The notes: generated from the letters alone by a model not told the origin. A stretch of DNA of 64,000 nucleotides from Enterovibrio paralichthyis (GCF_019209835.1 NZ_JAHUTS010000001.1:248001-312000), one strand, 5' to 3'; positions 25,236-33,698 are shown, counted from the first letter of the stretch. Numbers and translations: made by a program.

Positions 25236-26939
25236 ATGGCGAAGATTTCACGACAGGCTTATGCCGAAATGTTCGGTCCCACAACCGGAGACAGCGTCCG
25301 TCTGGCCGACACGGATTTGTGGATTGAGATTGAAAAAGACTTCACCGTTTATGGCGATGAAGTGAAATTTGGCGGCGGTAAAACCATCCGCGACGGGATG
25401 GGGCAAAGCCAGCGGCCAAGTGCGGAAACGCCGGATCTGTTGATCACCAATGTGGTGGTGCTCGATTACTGGGGCATTGTCAAAGCGGATGTGGCGGTGA
25501 AAAACGGCCGCATTATGGCGATTGGTAAAGCGGGTAACCCAGATATTCAGGACAAGGTCGATATCGTCATCGGCCCCGGTACTGAAGTGGTTGCCGGTGA
25601 GGGTCAGATTGTTACCGCAGGCGGGATAGACAGCCATATTCACTACATCTGCCCCCAACAAATTGAAGAGGCACTGACATCCGGCGTCACCACTATGATT
25701 GGTGGCGGAACAGGGCCTGCAACCGGTACCAACGCGACAACCTGTACACCAGGGCCGTGGAACATTCACCGGATGCTGCAGTCACTGGATGCATTTCCGA
25801 TGAACTTCGGCTTATTGGGTAAAGGCAATGGCAGTCTGCCCGAAGCGCTGGAAGAGCAGGTCGCAGCAGGCGCTTGTGGCTTGAAGCTGCATGAAGATTG
25901 GGGTTCGACACCAGCCGCGATTGACTGTTGTCTGGGAGTGGCAGAAAAAACCGATGTTCAGGTCGCTATCCATACTGATACGTTGAACGAGTGCGGTTTT
26001 GTGGAAGCGACGCTCAACGCGATTGGCGATCGGGTCATCCATACCTATCACACGGAAGGGGCGGGAGGTGGTCACGCACCCGACATCATTAAAGCGGCCG
26101 GATTACCGAATGTGTTGCCGTCCTCCACGAACCCGACCCGCCCTTACACAATTAACACCGTTGATGAGCACCTCGATATGTTGATGGTGTGCCATCACCT
26201 GTCACCCTCCATTGCTGAAGACGTCGCTTTTGCCGAGTCGCGTATTCGCCGTGAAACTATCGCCGCCGAAGACAGGCTGCACGATCTGGGGGCATTTTCG
26301 ATGATCTCCTCAGATTCCCAGGCAATGGGCCGGGTTGGCGAGGTAGTGCTCCGTACCTGGCAGACCGCCCACAAAATGAAAGTACAGTTTGGCGCGCTGG
26401 AATCGGACTCTCCTTACAAAGACAACTTCCGGGTGAAACGCTATGTCGCCAAGTACACCATCAATCCGGCCATCACCCACGGTATGTCCCATGAAATTGG
26501 TTCGATTGAAGTGGGCAAACTGGCAGATCTTGTGCTTTGGAAGCCGGCATTTTTCGGCGTGAAACCCTCACTCGTTATCAAAGGCGGTCTGATCGTTACT
26601 GCGCCAATGGGTGACCCCAATGGCTCAATCCCCACGCCACAACCGGTCCACTACCGCCCAATGTTTGGCGCGTTTGGCGCAGGCCCCGCAACCAGTTCAT
26701 TGCTGTTTATGTCCCAGCAGTCGATAGACGCAGGTGTCCCGGATGCTTTAGCACTGAAAAGCGGCATTGCCGCGGTGAAATCCTGCCGAAACATCCGCAA
26801 AAAAGACATGAAGCTCAATGACTGGCAGCCCAACATTGAGGTGGATTCCCAAACCTATGAGGTGCGGGCGGATGGGCAGTTGCTGGTATGCCAGCCCATG
26901 GATGTACTGCCAATGGCACAGCGATATTTCCTGTTTTAG
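25236..26939 (+). CDS. ureC: Urease subunit alpha (catalytic)
   Basis: Hydrolyses urea to ammonia and carbamate at a dinuclear nickel site. In the 567-residue protein the metal ligands His134 and His136 (DSHIHYICP), the carbamylated Lys217 (GACGLKLHEDWG), and the flap Cys319-His320 (MVCHHL) are all present, as is the later 'SSDSQAMGR' segment. The start is ATG 25236 (MAKISRQAYAEMFGPT), the usual N-terminus; a frame extending to 25218 is an artefact of the overlap with ureB. Predicted fully active after UreDEFG maturation. Confidence 0.98.
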   Translation: MAKISRQAYAEMFGPTTGDSVRLADTDLWIEIEKDFTVYGDEVKFGGGKTIRDGMGQSQRPSAETPDLLITNVVVLDYWGIVKADVAVKNGRIMAIGKAGNPDIQDKVDIVIGPGTEVVAGEGQIVTAGGIDSHIHYICPQQIEEALTSGVTTMIGGGTGPATGTNATTCTPGPWNIHRMLQSLDAFPMNFGLLGKGNGSLPEALEEQVAAGACGLKLHEDWGSTPAAIDCCLGVAEKTDVQVAIHTDTLNECGFVEATLNAIGDRVIHTYHTEGAGGGHAPDIIKAAGLPNVLPSSTNPTRPYTINTVDEHLDMLMVCHHLSPSIAEDVAFAESRIRRETIAAEDRLHDLGAFSMISSDSQAMGRVGEVVLRTWQTAHKMKVQFGALESDSPYKDNFRVKRYVAKYTINPAITHGMSHEIGSIEVGKLADLVLWKPAFFGVKPSLVIKGGLIVTAPMGDPNGSIPTPQPVHYRPMFGAFGAGPATSSLLFMSQQSIDAGVPDALALKSGIAAVKSCRNIRKKDMKLNDWQPNIEVDSQTYEVRADGQLLVCQPMDVLPMAQRYFLF

Positions 26940-26980
26940 TAAGGCATTTGTTTAAACAACGACATTGATAAAGGACATGC

Positions 26981-27433
26981 ATGATCGAATTTACGCAGGT
27001 TGTTAGCGGTGAGCAGGACAAAGACTTGCCGACAGTGCACCTCCCCATAGATGCACGGATAAAGAGCCGGCTTAGAATCACACTCGACGATGGCCGTGAA
27101 GCCGGGTTGTTTTTGCCGCGTGGCAACACGCTGCGGAGTGGCGACGTTTTAAAGGCTGAATCCGGTGAGGAAGTCAGGGTGATTGCAGCCGATGAAAAGG
27201 TGTCGACTGCCCACGCAGAAGACGGCGTTCTTCTGGCGCGCCTTGCCTATCACCTTGGAAACCGGCATGTACCGCTGCAGGTAGGAGACTGGTGGGTGCG
27301 ATACCAGCACGACCATGTGCTGGATGAAATGGTCGGTTTACTTGGCGGCACAGTGATTGTGGAAATGGCCCCGTTTGAGCCCGAGGCAGGGGCTTATGGC
27401 GGTCATTCATCCGGCCACCACCATTCCCATTAA
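26981..27433 (+). CDS. ureE: Urease accessory nickel chaperone UreE
   Basis: Nickel-binding metallochaperone, 150 aa, that passes nickel to UreG. It has the N-terminal peptide-binding-like domain and a C-terminal domain with 'YHLGNRHVPLQ' including the conserved His, plus 'DHVLDEMVGLLG'. The His-rich tail ending 'GHSSGHHHSH' gives extra nickel sites. It follows ureC by 41 bases, the largest gap inside the urease operon. Confidence 0.94.
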   Translation: MIEFTQVVSGEQDKDLPTVHLPIDARIKSRLRITLDDGREAGLFLPRGNTLRSGDVLKAESGEEVRVIAADEKVSTAHAEDGVLLARLAYHLGNRHVPLQVGDWWVRYQHDHVLDEMVGLLGGTVIVEMAPFEPEAGAYGGHSSGHHHSH

Positions 27434-27470
27434 CGGTTACAGAATTTCAAACAAGGACAGAGGACGTTTT

Positions 27471-27659
27471 ATGAACATCAATAAATTACTGGCAGCGACG
27501 GCGGTGGTTTTGGCTTCTCCCGTATTTGCTCACAGTGGCCATGGGCCAGACAGCTCGGTGATGGCGCACATTGGCGACAGTTTTACCCACCTAACGACGT
27601 GGCTGGCGATTGCTGCCGTGGTAGGTGTGCTGGTTTACATCAAGAAGAGACGCCAGTGA
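27471..27659 (+). CDS. Tiny HupE/UreJ-like membrane protein in the urease operon
   Basis: A 62-residue protein: hydrophobic leader ending 'PVFA' (residues 4-20), then 'HSGHG' and 'FTHLTTWLAIAAVVGVLVYI' forming a second membrane segment, and a basic tail KKRRQ. The mature N-terminus starting His-x-x-His-Gly and the following helix resemble only the first part of HupE/UreJ nickel permeases, which are near 200 aa. Either a very short member or a truncated one retained in the operon. ATG 27471 has a GGAC-type ribosome-binding site; its TGA overlaps the ureF GTG. A metal-related role is inferred from position. Confidence 0.7.
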   Translation: MNINKLLAATAVVLASPVFAHSGHGPDSSVMAHIGDSFTHLTTWLAIAAVVGVLVYIKKRRQ

Positions 27660-28324
27660 ATCAGGAATATCGTCTTTTCCAGCTGATCAGCCCGTCTTTG
27701 CCTGTAGGGGCGTTCAGTTACTCCCAGGGGCTGGAGTGGGCGGTGGAGTCCGGATGGGTCGACAGCGAATCTGCGCTGGTGGATTGGCTCAACTGCTTGG
27801 GGGTAGAAACACTGCAATATCTTGAGTTGCCTATTTTGCGTCGACTATATCAAGCCGCCAGGGACGAGGATGTTGAAGCGTTGGAACATTGGGTTACTCA
27901 GCTCTACGTTACCCGTGAGACCTCGGAGCTGAGGCTGGAAGAGGTTCAACGTGGACGAACCATGCGAAAACTGCTGGAGCAGTTGGGATTGACCGAACCA
28001 GATTCGCCGCACAATGAGGCGATAGGTAAGTCAGCCCTGGCGGGGTTCGCCTGTGCTGGGGTGAAGTGGAACATCGAACCGGACGCGCTGTGCAGAGGGT
28101 ATGCGTGGAGTTGGCTTGAAAACAGTGTGATGGCAGGTGTAAAGCTGATCCCGCTTGGGCAGACAGCGGGTCAGCGGGTGTTGTTGGCGGTTACTGCAAC
28201 CCTTGAGCAAGCAGTGGAGGCATCCAATTTTATTTCTGATGCACAGATTGGCAGCTTTGCCCCTGCGCAGGCCATTGCTTCAAGTTGTCATGAGCACCAA
28301 TACACCCGACTTTTTCGATCATAA
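27656..28324 (+). CDS. ureF: Urease accessory protein UreF
   Basis: All-helical partner of UreD and UreG in nickel insertion, 222 aa. The sequence begins with the family's 'LISPSLPVGAFSYSQGLEWAV' region (quoted in part) and has 'TRETSELR' and a C-terminal 'SSCHEHQYTRLFRS' typical of UreF. The start is GTG 27656, overlapping the stop of the small membrane protein gene (GTGA), suggesting coupled translation; ribosome-binding sequence is weak. The frame upstream of it belongs to the preceding gene. Confidence 0.93.
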   Translation: MNQEYRLFQLISPSLPVGAFSYSQGLEWAVESGWVDSESALVDWLNCLGVETLQYLELPILRRLYQAARDEDVEALEHWVTQLYVTRETSELRLEEVQRGRTMRKLLEQLGLTEPDSPHNEAIGKSALAGFACAGVKWNIEPDALCRGYAWSWLENSVMAGVKLIPLGQTAGQRVLLAVTATLEQAVEASNFISDAQIGSFAPAQAIASSCHEHQYTRLFRS

Positions 28325-28336
28325 GGAGTTTGATAT

Positions 28337-28957
28337 ATGGATTATAAACAGCCGCTTAGAGTTGGCGTAGGAGGCCCGGTTGGGTCGGGGAAAACGGCAT
28401 TGCTGGAAGTGCTCTGTAAAGAGATGCGGGACAGCTATTCCATCGCGGTAGTTACCAACGATATCTACACCCGTGAAGACCAGAGAATTTTGACTGAAGC
28501 AGGCGCTCTACCTGCTGACCGTATTGTGGGTGTGGAAACTGGCGGTTGTCCACATACAGCAATCCGGGAGGATGCTTCAATGAATCTGGAAGCGGTAGAG
28601 GGATTGGCAAAATTGCATAAAGACTTGGAGGTGGTATTCATTGAAAGCGGTGGAGACAACCTGAGTGCAACGTTCAGTCCCGAGCTTGCTGATCTGACCA
28701 TCTATGTCATCGATGTGGCGGAAGGGGAGAAGATACCGCGCAAAGGGGGGCCGGGCATCACCCGCTCCGACCTTCTGGTCATCAATAAGATCGACCTGGC
28801 GCCTTACGTTGGCGCGAATCTGGATGTGATGGACTCGGACACCAAACGGATGCGCCCAAGCAAACCTTATGTCTTTACCAACCTTAAAGAGCGCCAAGGG
28901 TTGCCGGAAATACTGGAGTTTTTGGTATCTGAAGGGATGTTAAAAAGAGCAGGATAG
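28337..28957 (+). CDS. ureG: Urease accessory GTPase UreG
   Basis: SIMIBI-class GTPase that couples GTP hydrolysis to nickel delivery. The 206-residue protein has P-loop 'GGPVGSGKT' (residues 12-20), 'DIYTREDQ', the nickel-binding 'GGCPHTAIRED' with the Cys-Pro-His motif, 'ESGGDNLSATFSPEL' and G4 'VINKIDLAPYVG'. Full length and last gene of the urt-ure module. Its stop lies inside the hairpin that terminates the convergent TDT transporter gene. Confidence 0.97.
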   Translation: MDYKQPLRVGVGGPVGSGKTALLEVLCKEMRDSYSIAVVTNDIYTREDQRILTEAGALPADRIVGVETGGCPHTAIREDASMNLEAVEGLAKLHKDLEVVFIESGGDNLSATFSPELADLTIYVIDVAEGEKIPRKGGPGITRSDLLVINKIDLAPYVGANLDVMDSDTKRMRPSKPYVFTNLKERQGLPEILEFLVSEGMLKRAG

Positions 28958-28969
28958 CAGTTCCTGCTC
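28942..28969 (-). terminator. Terminator of the convergent TDT transporter gene
   Basis: gagcagga (28947-28954) and tcctgctc (28962-28969); read on the minus strand it is followed by TTTTT. It overlaps the ureG stop codon. Confidence 0.75.
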
Positions 28970-28989
28970 ATTGCAGTTTCGATAAGCGG

Positions 28990-29949
28990 CTATTGAAGGT
29001 GTTTGCCGAATCCATAATGCCGGATATAGCCAATGCTCACCCAAGTCACCAGCAAAGTGGCGACGGCCAGTTCTACCAACCCCAACCTTTCGAGCCATGA
29101 CCAGTGGGGAAAATCGTGTCCCAGCCAAATCGTCAGTCGCTCCATGGCGACGGCACTGATCACTGAGGGGAAGGTGAGTGCGGCTAAGGTGGGCTGGAAT
29201 GGCTCACGCAGCAAATCGATATAACAGAGATAGACGAACAATGTCATCATGATGCCCACACCGGCCAGAGCACCTGCCAATACCGGATCCGGTTGCGGCA
29301 GGTTCACCAGATAAGCTGTAAGCGCCAGATTTACCGGCGCGGCCATGATAGCCAGTACCGGACGGGAGTTACGTGGTAACGTTTCGAGAAAACAAAGCCG
29401 GTACAAAACAAATGGCAACATGCAGAAATACGCACCAATGCAGATATGCGCTAAAAATGCAGACTCTTCGCCAAAGCCGAGTTTTGGCCCCGCCAGGGTG
29501 CTGCTGATTAAGCCAACGGGATACAGGAACCAGCTTGGATAAATGTTTTTCTTATCGAAGGATTTGAACTGGAAAAAGAAGAAGTAGCACATCATAAAGA
29601 CATGCATAGCCATGGCTGGATACCAAACTACCGTCGCCCAATCTGAATCGACACCGGAAAGAAAGTCCGCCATCAACAGCAGCGACATTGTCATTGGCGC
29701 CATCAGACTGCCATATAGCGGGTCGCGTAAATCCTGAAAAAAACGCTTTGGCTCAAAAAAGTATTTCAGCCATACCGGCGCAATTAGCAAAATACCGATG
29801 GTGGACAATAGGGGGCGTGAAATATGGCCGGTGATTGGATGATACAAAGACCAGGCCGCGCCAAGACCAAAAAATGCCATGGCAAGGGAAGCTTGTGCTG
29901 TGGGAATAAAACGAAAAGGCGAGTGAAACACAGTCAAAAAAACACCCAA
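28990..29949 (-). CDS. TDT/SLAC1-family transporter (TehA-like)
   Basis: Inner-membrane anion channel or exporter of the tellurite-resistance/dicarboxylate transporter family, 319 aa with about ten hydrophobic helices. The N-terminal 'HSPFRFIPTAQASLAMAFFGLG', 'PRNSRPVLAIMAAPVNLALTAYL' and repeated Pro/Phe-rich helices fit SLAC1/TehA proteins (motifs partly quoted). The start is uncertain: TTG 29949 and an in-frame GTG at 29931 both lack a good ribosome-binding site, and a TATAAT lies close upstream. It is convergent with ureG. Substrate unknown; link to urease is positional only. Confidence 0.8.
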   Translation of the reverse strand: MGVFLTVFHSPFRFIPTAQASLAMAFFGLGAAWSLYHPITGHISRPLLSTIGILLIAPVWLKYFFEPKRFFQDLRDPLYGSLMAPMTMSLLLMADFLSGVDSDWATVVWYPAMAMHVFMMCYFFFFQFKSFDKKNIYPSWFLYPVGLISSTLAGPKLGFGEESAFLAHICIGAYFCMLPFVLYRLCFLETLPRNSRPVLAIMAAPVNLALTAYLVNLPQPDPVLAGALAGVGIMMTLFVYLCYIDLLREPFQPTLAALTFPSVISAVAMERLTIWLGHDFPHWSWLERLGLVELAVATLLVTWVSIGYIRHYGFGKHLQ

Positions 29950-30471
29950 AAATTCAAATTAACAGCTGCATTATACGCATGCTTGAGTGACTTGTGCGGG
30001 TTAACTTTCTACTTTCTTTTTGAAAAATAAGTGAATAGGAGACACCGAAAAAATGGAACTGGATGTTAAACGTGAAGGGCCTTTTCTCATGCATAATTCC
30101 CGCCCAGTTGGTGCTTGGGCGCAGAGAAAAATTTAAATTGGGAAAGCGCGTCACAATCACAAATACGAGACGTAGACCCGCATGGGGACTGGCCTATAAT
30201 CAAAGTGCGACCAAGAAATAAGGTACAACTTAGGAGCAAAAAGCTCGTGTCCCGTCAGAGACTTGAATCTGGCAATGGTCGCATAACAATTTGGAATGTT
30301 TAATGTGCGTAGGAATACGCTAACTGATAGTCAAAAGCCCTTATCGCAAATCGACCCATGGCAAACCAGCACGAGGTCAAGTGGCTCAACGTAATGAGCG
30401 GCGTAAGGCATACACAGTGATACAAATGTTAACAAACCACATTTTTCCAACATTAACTGATAGAGTTAAGT
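29950..30471. other. Intergenic region without a recognised gene
   Basis: Contains the upstream region of the TDT transporter (a TATAAT on the minus strand near 29969-29974). Short open frames on the plus strand (28 codons from 30053; a longer TTG frame from 30115) lack proper ribosome-binding sites. The region ends at a terminator that also reads well on the plus strand, so an unrecognised short plus-strand transcript is possible. Confidence 0.4.
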
Positions 30472-30502
30472 AAAAAGCCACCGAATCACGGTGGCTTTTT
30501 TT
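30472..30502. terminator. Bidirectional terminator
   Basis: Stem gccaccg (30477-30483) and cggtggc (30489-30495), loop aatca, A5 before and T7 after. It terminates the minus-strand S4-domain gene; no plus-strand gene is known upstream. Confidence 0.88.
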
Positions 30503-30503
30503 G

Positions 30504-30986
30504 TCAGAATGAAATCTGTTTTCTGCCGTTAGGGGCGATCTCACCTTGGGTTTGCTCACGCTTCGCTTTCACACTTGGCGTTGCATCTTTGTTGCCTTTT
30601 ACTGTGCTGTTTTTCTGAGCTTTTTTATTTTGTGGCGACTGCTTCGGTTGCGGCTTGGTTTTAGCAGGCTTGGCCGATTTTGGGTTTGAGTTTTGCTGAG
30701 CCGCAGGTTTTGCTTTTTTCTCTCTAGGCGCTACCGGAAGCGGTGGCGTATCACAAACCAGTACATAAAATTCTTCGTTAAAGGCAATCAGGTCACCGTC
30801 GTAAATTTTACAACGTTTTCGGGTTTCCACTTCGCCGTTAACAATGACATACCCTTCGGTGATCGCCATTTTTGCTTCACCGCCGCCACTGACAGCATTG
30901 GCAATTTTCAGCACTTTATAAAGTTCTACCGGTTGTTCTGAGACTTCAATGCCGATTGCTTCAATTTCAATTTCTTCTTGCGACAT
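30504..30986 (-). CDS. S4-domain RNA-binding protein with long basic tail
   Basis: The first ~75 residues match the small YbcJ/YaaA-type S4 proteins: 'PVELYKVLKIANAVSGGGEAKMAI' and 'GYVIVNGEVETRKRCKIYDGDLI' (partly quoted), an RNA-binding fold. The remaining ~85 residues are low-complexity and rich in Lys, Pro, Gln, Asn and Ala (for example 'KPAKTKPQPKQSPQNKKAQK'), a disordered basic extension absent from the 70-residue E. coli protein. The start is ATG 30984-30986 with AGAGTG upstream; the longer frame to 31079 is not supported. Probably ribosome- or RNA-associated. Confidence 0.84.
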   Translation of the reverse strand: MSQEEIEIEAIGIEVSEQPVELYKVLKIANAVSGGGEAKMAITEGYVIVNGEVETRKRCKIYDGDLIAFNEEFYVLVCDTPPLPVAPREKKAKPAAQQNSNPKSAKPAKTKPQPKQSPQNKKAQKNSTVKGNKDATPSVKAKREQTQGEIAPNGRKQISF

Positions 30987-31163
30987 GTTTGTCACTCTGT
31001 ATTGATACTTTCGCCGGGAGTGTATCTGAAATTGCTGGGATCCCCAAGTCGGCTGGCTGACGAGCCAGAGAGTGGACACGGAAGTGTTACGGACAAAGGG
31101 AAATGAGATGTTCTGAGAAACTTGGCCGTTTTGTGTCCAACTAATTGAATTAATGGAAAGAAG

Positions 31164-31179
31164 TGTGATTCAGGTTGCA
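31164..31179 (+). promoter_or_regulatory. CRP-like half-conserved site
   Basis: TGTGA-N6-TTGCA: the left half is a perfect CRP half-site, the right half matches TCACA at three of five. It lies about 125 bp before the likely 5' end of the structured RNA. Weak on its own. Confidence 0.3.
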
Positions 31180-31465
31180 TCGATGGGTGTGGATTCACTT
31201 GAAAGATGCAAGTGTATGTAATAAATATAAGCTTATCGTGACAACGAAACGAATCTTTTCCTTGTTATTGTTGTCATAGATATATCGTCGACTTGCACGT
31301 GATGATGAGTCCTTCATCTCAACAAGACGTGCTCCTTGAGAAATGAAAAAGGGGAGACAGCCACCCAGTGGCAAAGTGCGGCCGACGTATGACTATCTGT
31401 CAGGACACAAAACCCTCAAAGAGTGGTTTTGAGACAAGACTGACATTGTTCTATGAGGTGTTAAT

Positions 31466-31543
31466 ATGACAAATAAAAGCAGACGCCAGTGGTTCTACCA
31501 TCAAAGTAAAACTCAGAAAACGCGTCCAATAAAATTGCGTTAA
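31466..31543 (+). CDS. Very small basic protein (25 aa) inside the structured RNA
   Basis: ATG 31466 has GAGGTG (31455-31460) at ideal spacing, and the frame ends with TAA 25 codons later. The peptide is strongly basic (ten Lys/Arg) with 'RRQWFYHQSK' in the middle and a C-terminal 'RPIKLR'. There is no membrane segment or signal peptide. The stop is followed at once by a strong intrinsic terminator, so this is the only coding part of the transcript. It could be a small protein of a dual-function RNA or a leader peptide; function unknown. Confidence 0.55.
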   Translation: MTNKSRRQWFYHQSKTQKTRPIKLR

Positions 31544-31554
31544 TCGTAAAAAGG

Positions 31555-31588
31555 CCAGAAACGCCAACCGGCGTTTCTGGTTTAAATA
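31555..31588 (+). terminator. Terminator of the small RNA/ORF
   Basis: Perfect 11-bp stem ccagaaacgcc (31555-31565) and ggcgtttctgg (31570-31580), loop aacc, followed by tttaaata. Confidence 0.8.
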
Positions 31589-31808
31589 TTCCTCATCCGT
31601 TCTCTCTCCTCGCATTCATCACGTTCAGCCCACCTATACCCATATATGAAAAAGTGGGGCAACTGTCAGAAAATTCAGCTTAAAAACGGTTTCTGTTAGT
31701 GGGGAAAGCTACACTCATTTAATGCTGATGGCGTCAGTACGCGGCTAGAAATGGCATTCTGTCTGCTGTCGCCGTGACTATGGCTACTGGATGGTTCAGG
31801 AGAAAGCG

Positions 31809-32108
31809 ATGAATGTATTGTCTTGGGAGAATATCTCCAAGTTGACTGGGCAAACGGTACAACTGTTAGACGGTGCTGAAAATGAGTATGAAGTGCAGGT
31901 TGAGACCGTGCGTGAAGAGGCGCACAACGGTGAAACCATAGATGGACGATTGGTTGAGCACTACACCATTGTCCTTGAAGGGCCGGACAGTGCCGAATTC
32001 CCCCAAGGAAATTATCTGATTTCCCACCACAGTATGGGGCAGCAAATTCTTTATATGATTCCTGCAGGCAACAACCGCTATACCATCACCATGAATACAG
32101 AGGCTTGA
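31809..32108 (+). CDS. DUF6916-like small protein
   Basis: A 99-residue cytosolic protein of unknown function. The second half 'IVLEGPDSAEFPQGNYLISHHSMGQQILYMIPAG' (quoted in parts: EGPDSAEFPQGNY, then ILYMIPAG) fits the small beta-fold family annotated DUF6916, often found near phage-tail-like or secreted systems, though none is seen here. The start is ATG 31809, preceded by AGGAG at seven bases; an in-frame upstream codon at 31791 is less good. It precedes modA by 120 bases on the same strand. Confidence 0.72.
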   Translation: MNVLSWENISKLTGQTVQLLDGAENEYEVQVETVREEAHNGETIDGRLVEHYTIVLEGPDSAEFPQGNYLISHHSMGQQILYMIPAGNNRYTITMNTEA

Positions 32109-32228
32109 CCTTCTTCTCTGTTGCTCGCTTTCACGGCAGACAGGTGTTTACTTGGCGTATTGAATACCTGTCCACGCCAAATCGTTGTTATGATAGCGCC
32201 TTTCAGTCATGAGCCTGCAAGAGGTTAT

Positions 32229-32987
32229 ATGCAACGCGTTTTACTGGCATTCTTCAGCGCATTTCTCCTTTTCTCCAAACCAGTTTTTGCAAACGACAAT
32301 GTCCTCGTTTTTGCAGCATCATCGTTAACCACGGCATTGAATGACATTGCCTCTGCGTATCATGAAGCGACAGGGCAACAAGTCACGCTTTCCTTTGCCT
32401 CGTCTTCTGCATTGGCTCGTCAACTCGCGTATGGTGCGCCGGCAGATATCTTTCTGTCTGCGAATGAAAAATGGATGGACTATGCGGTGTCTCAAGGCGT
32501 GATCCGCAAAGAGTCAGTGACACCTTGGATCAAAAACAAATTGGTGCTGATCGCCAGTGACCAGGAAAATATACCTGTCGCGTTGGATGCAAATAAGATG
32601 CTCGCGGTGTTGGGTGACAGCCGGTTGGCACTTGCCGATCCTACCCATGTCCCGGCAGGGATCTATGGTAAAGAATCGCTGGAAAACCTTGGCCTTTGGC
32701 AAGCGTTGGAAAACAAATTGGCGCTGTCGAACAGTGCGCGATCAACACTGGCGTTGGTTGAGCGTGGCGAATCACCTCTTGGCATTGTCTATTACTCCGA
32801 CGCGCAAGCTTCCTCCCATGTTAAAGTGGCGGCTATGTTGCCGGATAATTCGCACACGCCGATTGTGTTCCCCAAAGCGCTGACGAATGAAGCATCAGCA
32901 GCGTCCGAGGCTTTTTTCCGTTTCCTTGATTCTCCCGCGGCGAAAGCCATTCTGATGGAGAACGGTTTTGTTGTTAACCCTGAATAA
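32229..32987 (+). CDS. modA: Molybdate ABC transporter substrate-binding protein
   Basis: Periplasmic molybdate/tungstate-binding protein, 252 aa. The signal peptide ends 'SKPVFA' (about residue 20) before 'NDNVLVFAASSLTTALNDI'. 'VLVFAASS' and 'SFASSSALARQLAYGAPADIFLSA' carry the Ser residues that hydrogen-bond the oxyanion; 'ADPTHVPAGIYGKESL' is another ModA block. The start is ATG 32229 (GAGGTT upstream); a longer frame to 32121 lacks a signal peptide at its start. First gene of modABC. Confidence 0.95.
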   Translation: MQRVLLAFFSAFLLFSKPVFANDNVLVFAASSLTTALNDIASAYHEATGQQVTLSFASSSALARQLAYGAPADIFLSANEKWMDYAVSQGVIRKESVTPWIKNKLVLIASDQENIPVALDANKMLAVLGDSRLALADPTHVPAGIYGKESLENLGLWQALENKLALSNSARSTLALVERGESPLGIVYYSDAQASSHVKVAAMLPDNSHTPIVFPKALTNEASAASEAFFRFLDSPAAKAILMENGFVVNPE

Positions 32988-33005
32988 ACAAGAGCAATAA
33001 ACGTC

Positions 33006-33698
33006 ATGTTACTGACCCCGCTGGAGTGGGAAGCGCTGTCGCTTAGTCTTAAAATATCTTTTGTCGCCGTTATGGTGAGTCTGCCTCTTGGCATCGCGGT
33101 TGCCTGGTTGCTGGCAAGAAAACAGTTTATCGGCAAGTCGATCCTCGACGGCCTGGTGCATCTACCTCTCGTTCTGCCCCCTGTTGTTATAGGTTATCTG
33201 CTGCTTATTTCTATGGGGCGACGCGGTGTGATTGGCAGTTGGCTCTATGACACTTTCGGCTTGTCTTTTGCCTTCAGTTGGCGTGGCGCAGCACTGGCAT
33301 CAGCCGTGGTGGCATTTCCGCTTCTGGTCAGGGCTGTGCGGTTATCGCTGGAGTTGATTGATGGCAAGCTTGAAGAAGCCGCACGTACGCTGGGCGCATC
33401 ACCGTGGCGTGTCTTTTTCACGATTACTTTGCCCTTGATGATGCCAGGTATTTTATCCGGGGTGGTTTTAGCCTTCGCAAGAAGTCTGGGAGAGTTTGGC
33501 GCTACTATCACCTTCGTATCCAATATTCCCGGTGAAACCCAGACGATACCCTTGGCGATGTTCGCCTTTTTGGAGACACCGGGCGCAGAAGAACAGGTAG
33601 CCCGGCTTTGCATCATTTCCATTGTGATTGCCCTTGGTTCCCTGTTCGGCTCGGAATGGCTCAGCCGACGTATGAAAAGAAAAATGGGGCTGAAATGA
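33006..33698 (+). CDS. modB: Molybdate ABC transporter permease
   Basis: Inner-membrane permease, 230 aa with about five helices. The cytoplasmic loop 'EAARTLGASPWRVFFTITLPLMMPGI' carries the EAA motif that docks ModC, followed by 'RSLGEFGATITF', a ModB hallmark. It follows modA by 18 bases and its stop overlaps the modC start (ATGA). Confidence 0.95.
   Translation: MLLTPLEWEALSLSLKISFVAVMVSLPLGIAVAWLLARKQFIGKSILDGLVHLPLVLPPVVIGYLLLISMGRRGVIGSWLYDTFGLSFAFSWRGAALASAVVAFPLLVRAVRLSLELIDGKLEEAARTLGASPWRVFFTITLPLMMPGILSGVVLAFARSLGEFGATITFVSNIPGETQTIPLAMFAFLETPGAEEQVARLCIISIVIALGSLFGSEWLSRRMKRKMGLK

Larger units (their letters stand above)
31290..31588 (+). ncRNA. Candidate structured small RNA carrying a 25-codon ORF
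   Basis: The boundaries are inferred. The 5' part folds into hairpins: gcacgt (31295-31300) with acgtgc (31327-31332) enclosing gatga/tcatc; gccac (31360-31364) with gtggc (31368-31372); and caaaaccctc (31408-31417) with gag-t-ggttttg (31421-31431). A short ORF with a good ribosome-binding site follows, then a terminator 11 bases after its stop. This layout resembles dual-function RNAs such as VcdRP of Vibrio cholerae (a CRP-controlled RNA encoding a small protein), but I cannot confirm homology. Confidence 0.55.

Noticed and set aside
30115..30303. 62-codon plus-strand frame with a TTG start
   Set aside because: No ribosome-binding site, no family resemblance and atypical composition.
32180..32200. 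ModE operator before modA
   Set aside because: cgttgttatgatagcg is only loosely symmetrical; I could not match it to a reliable consensus.
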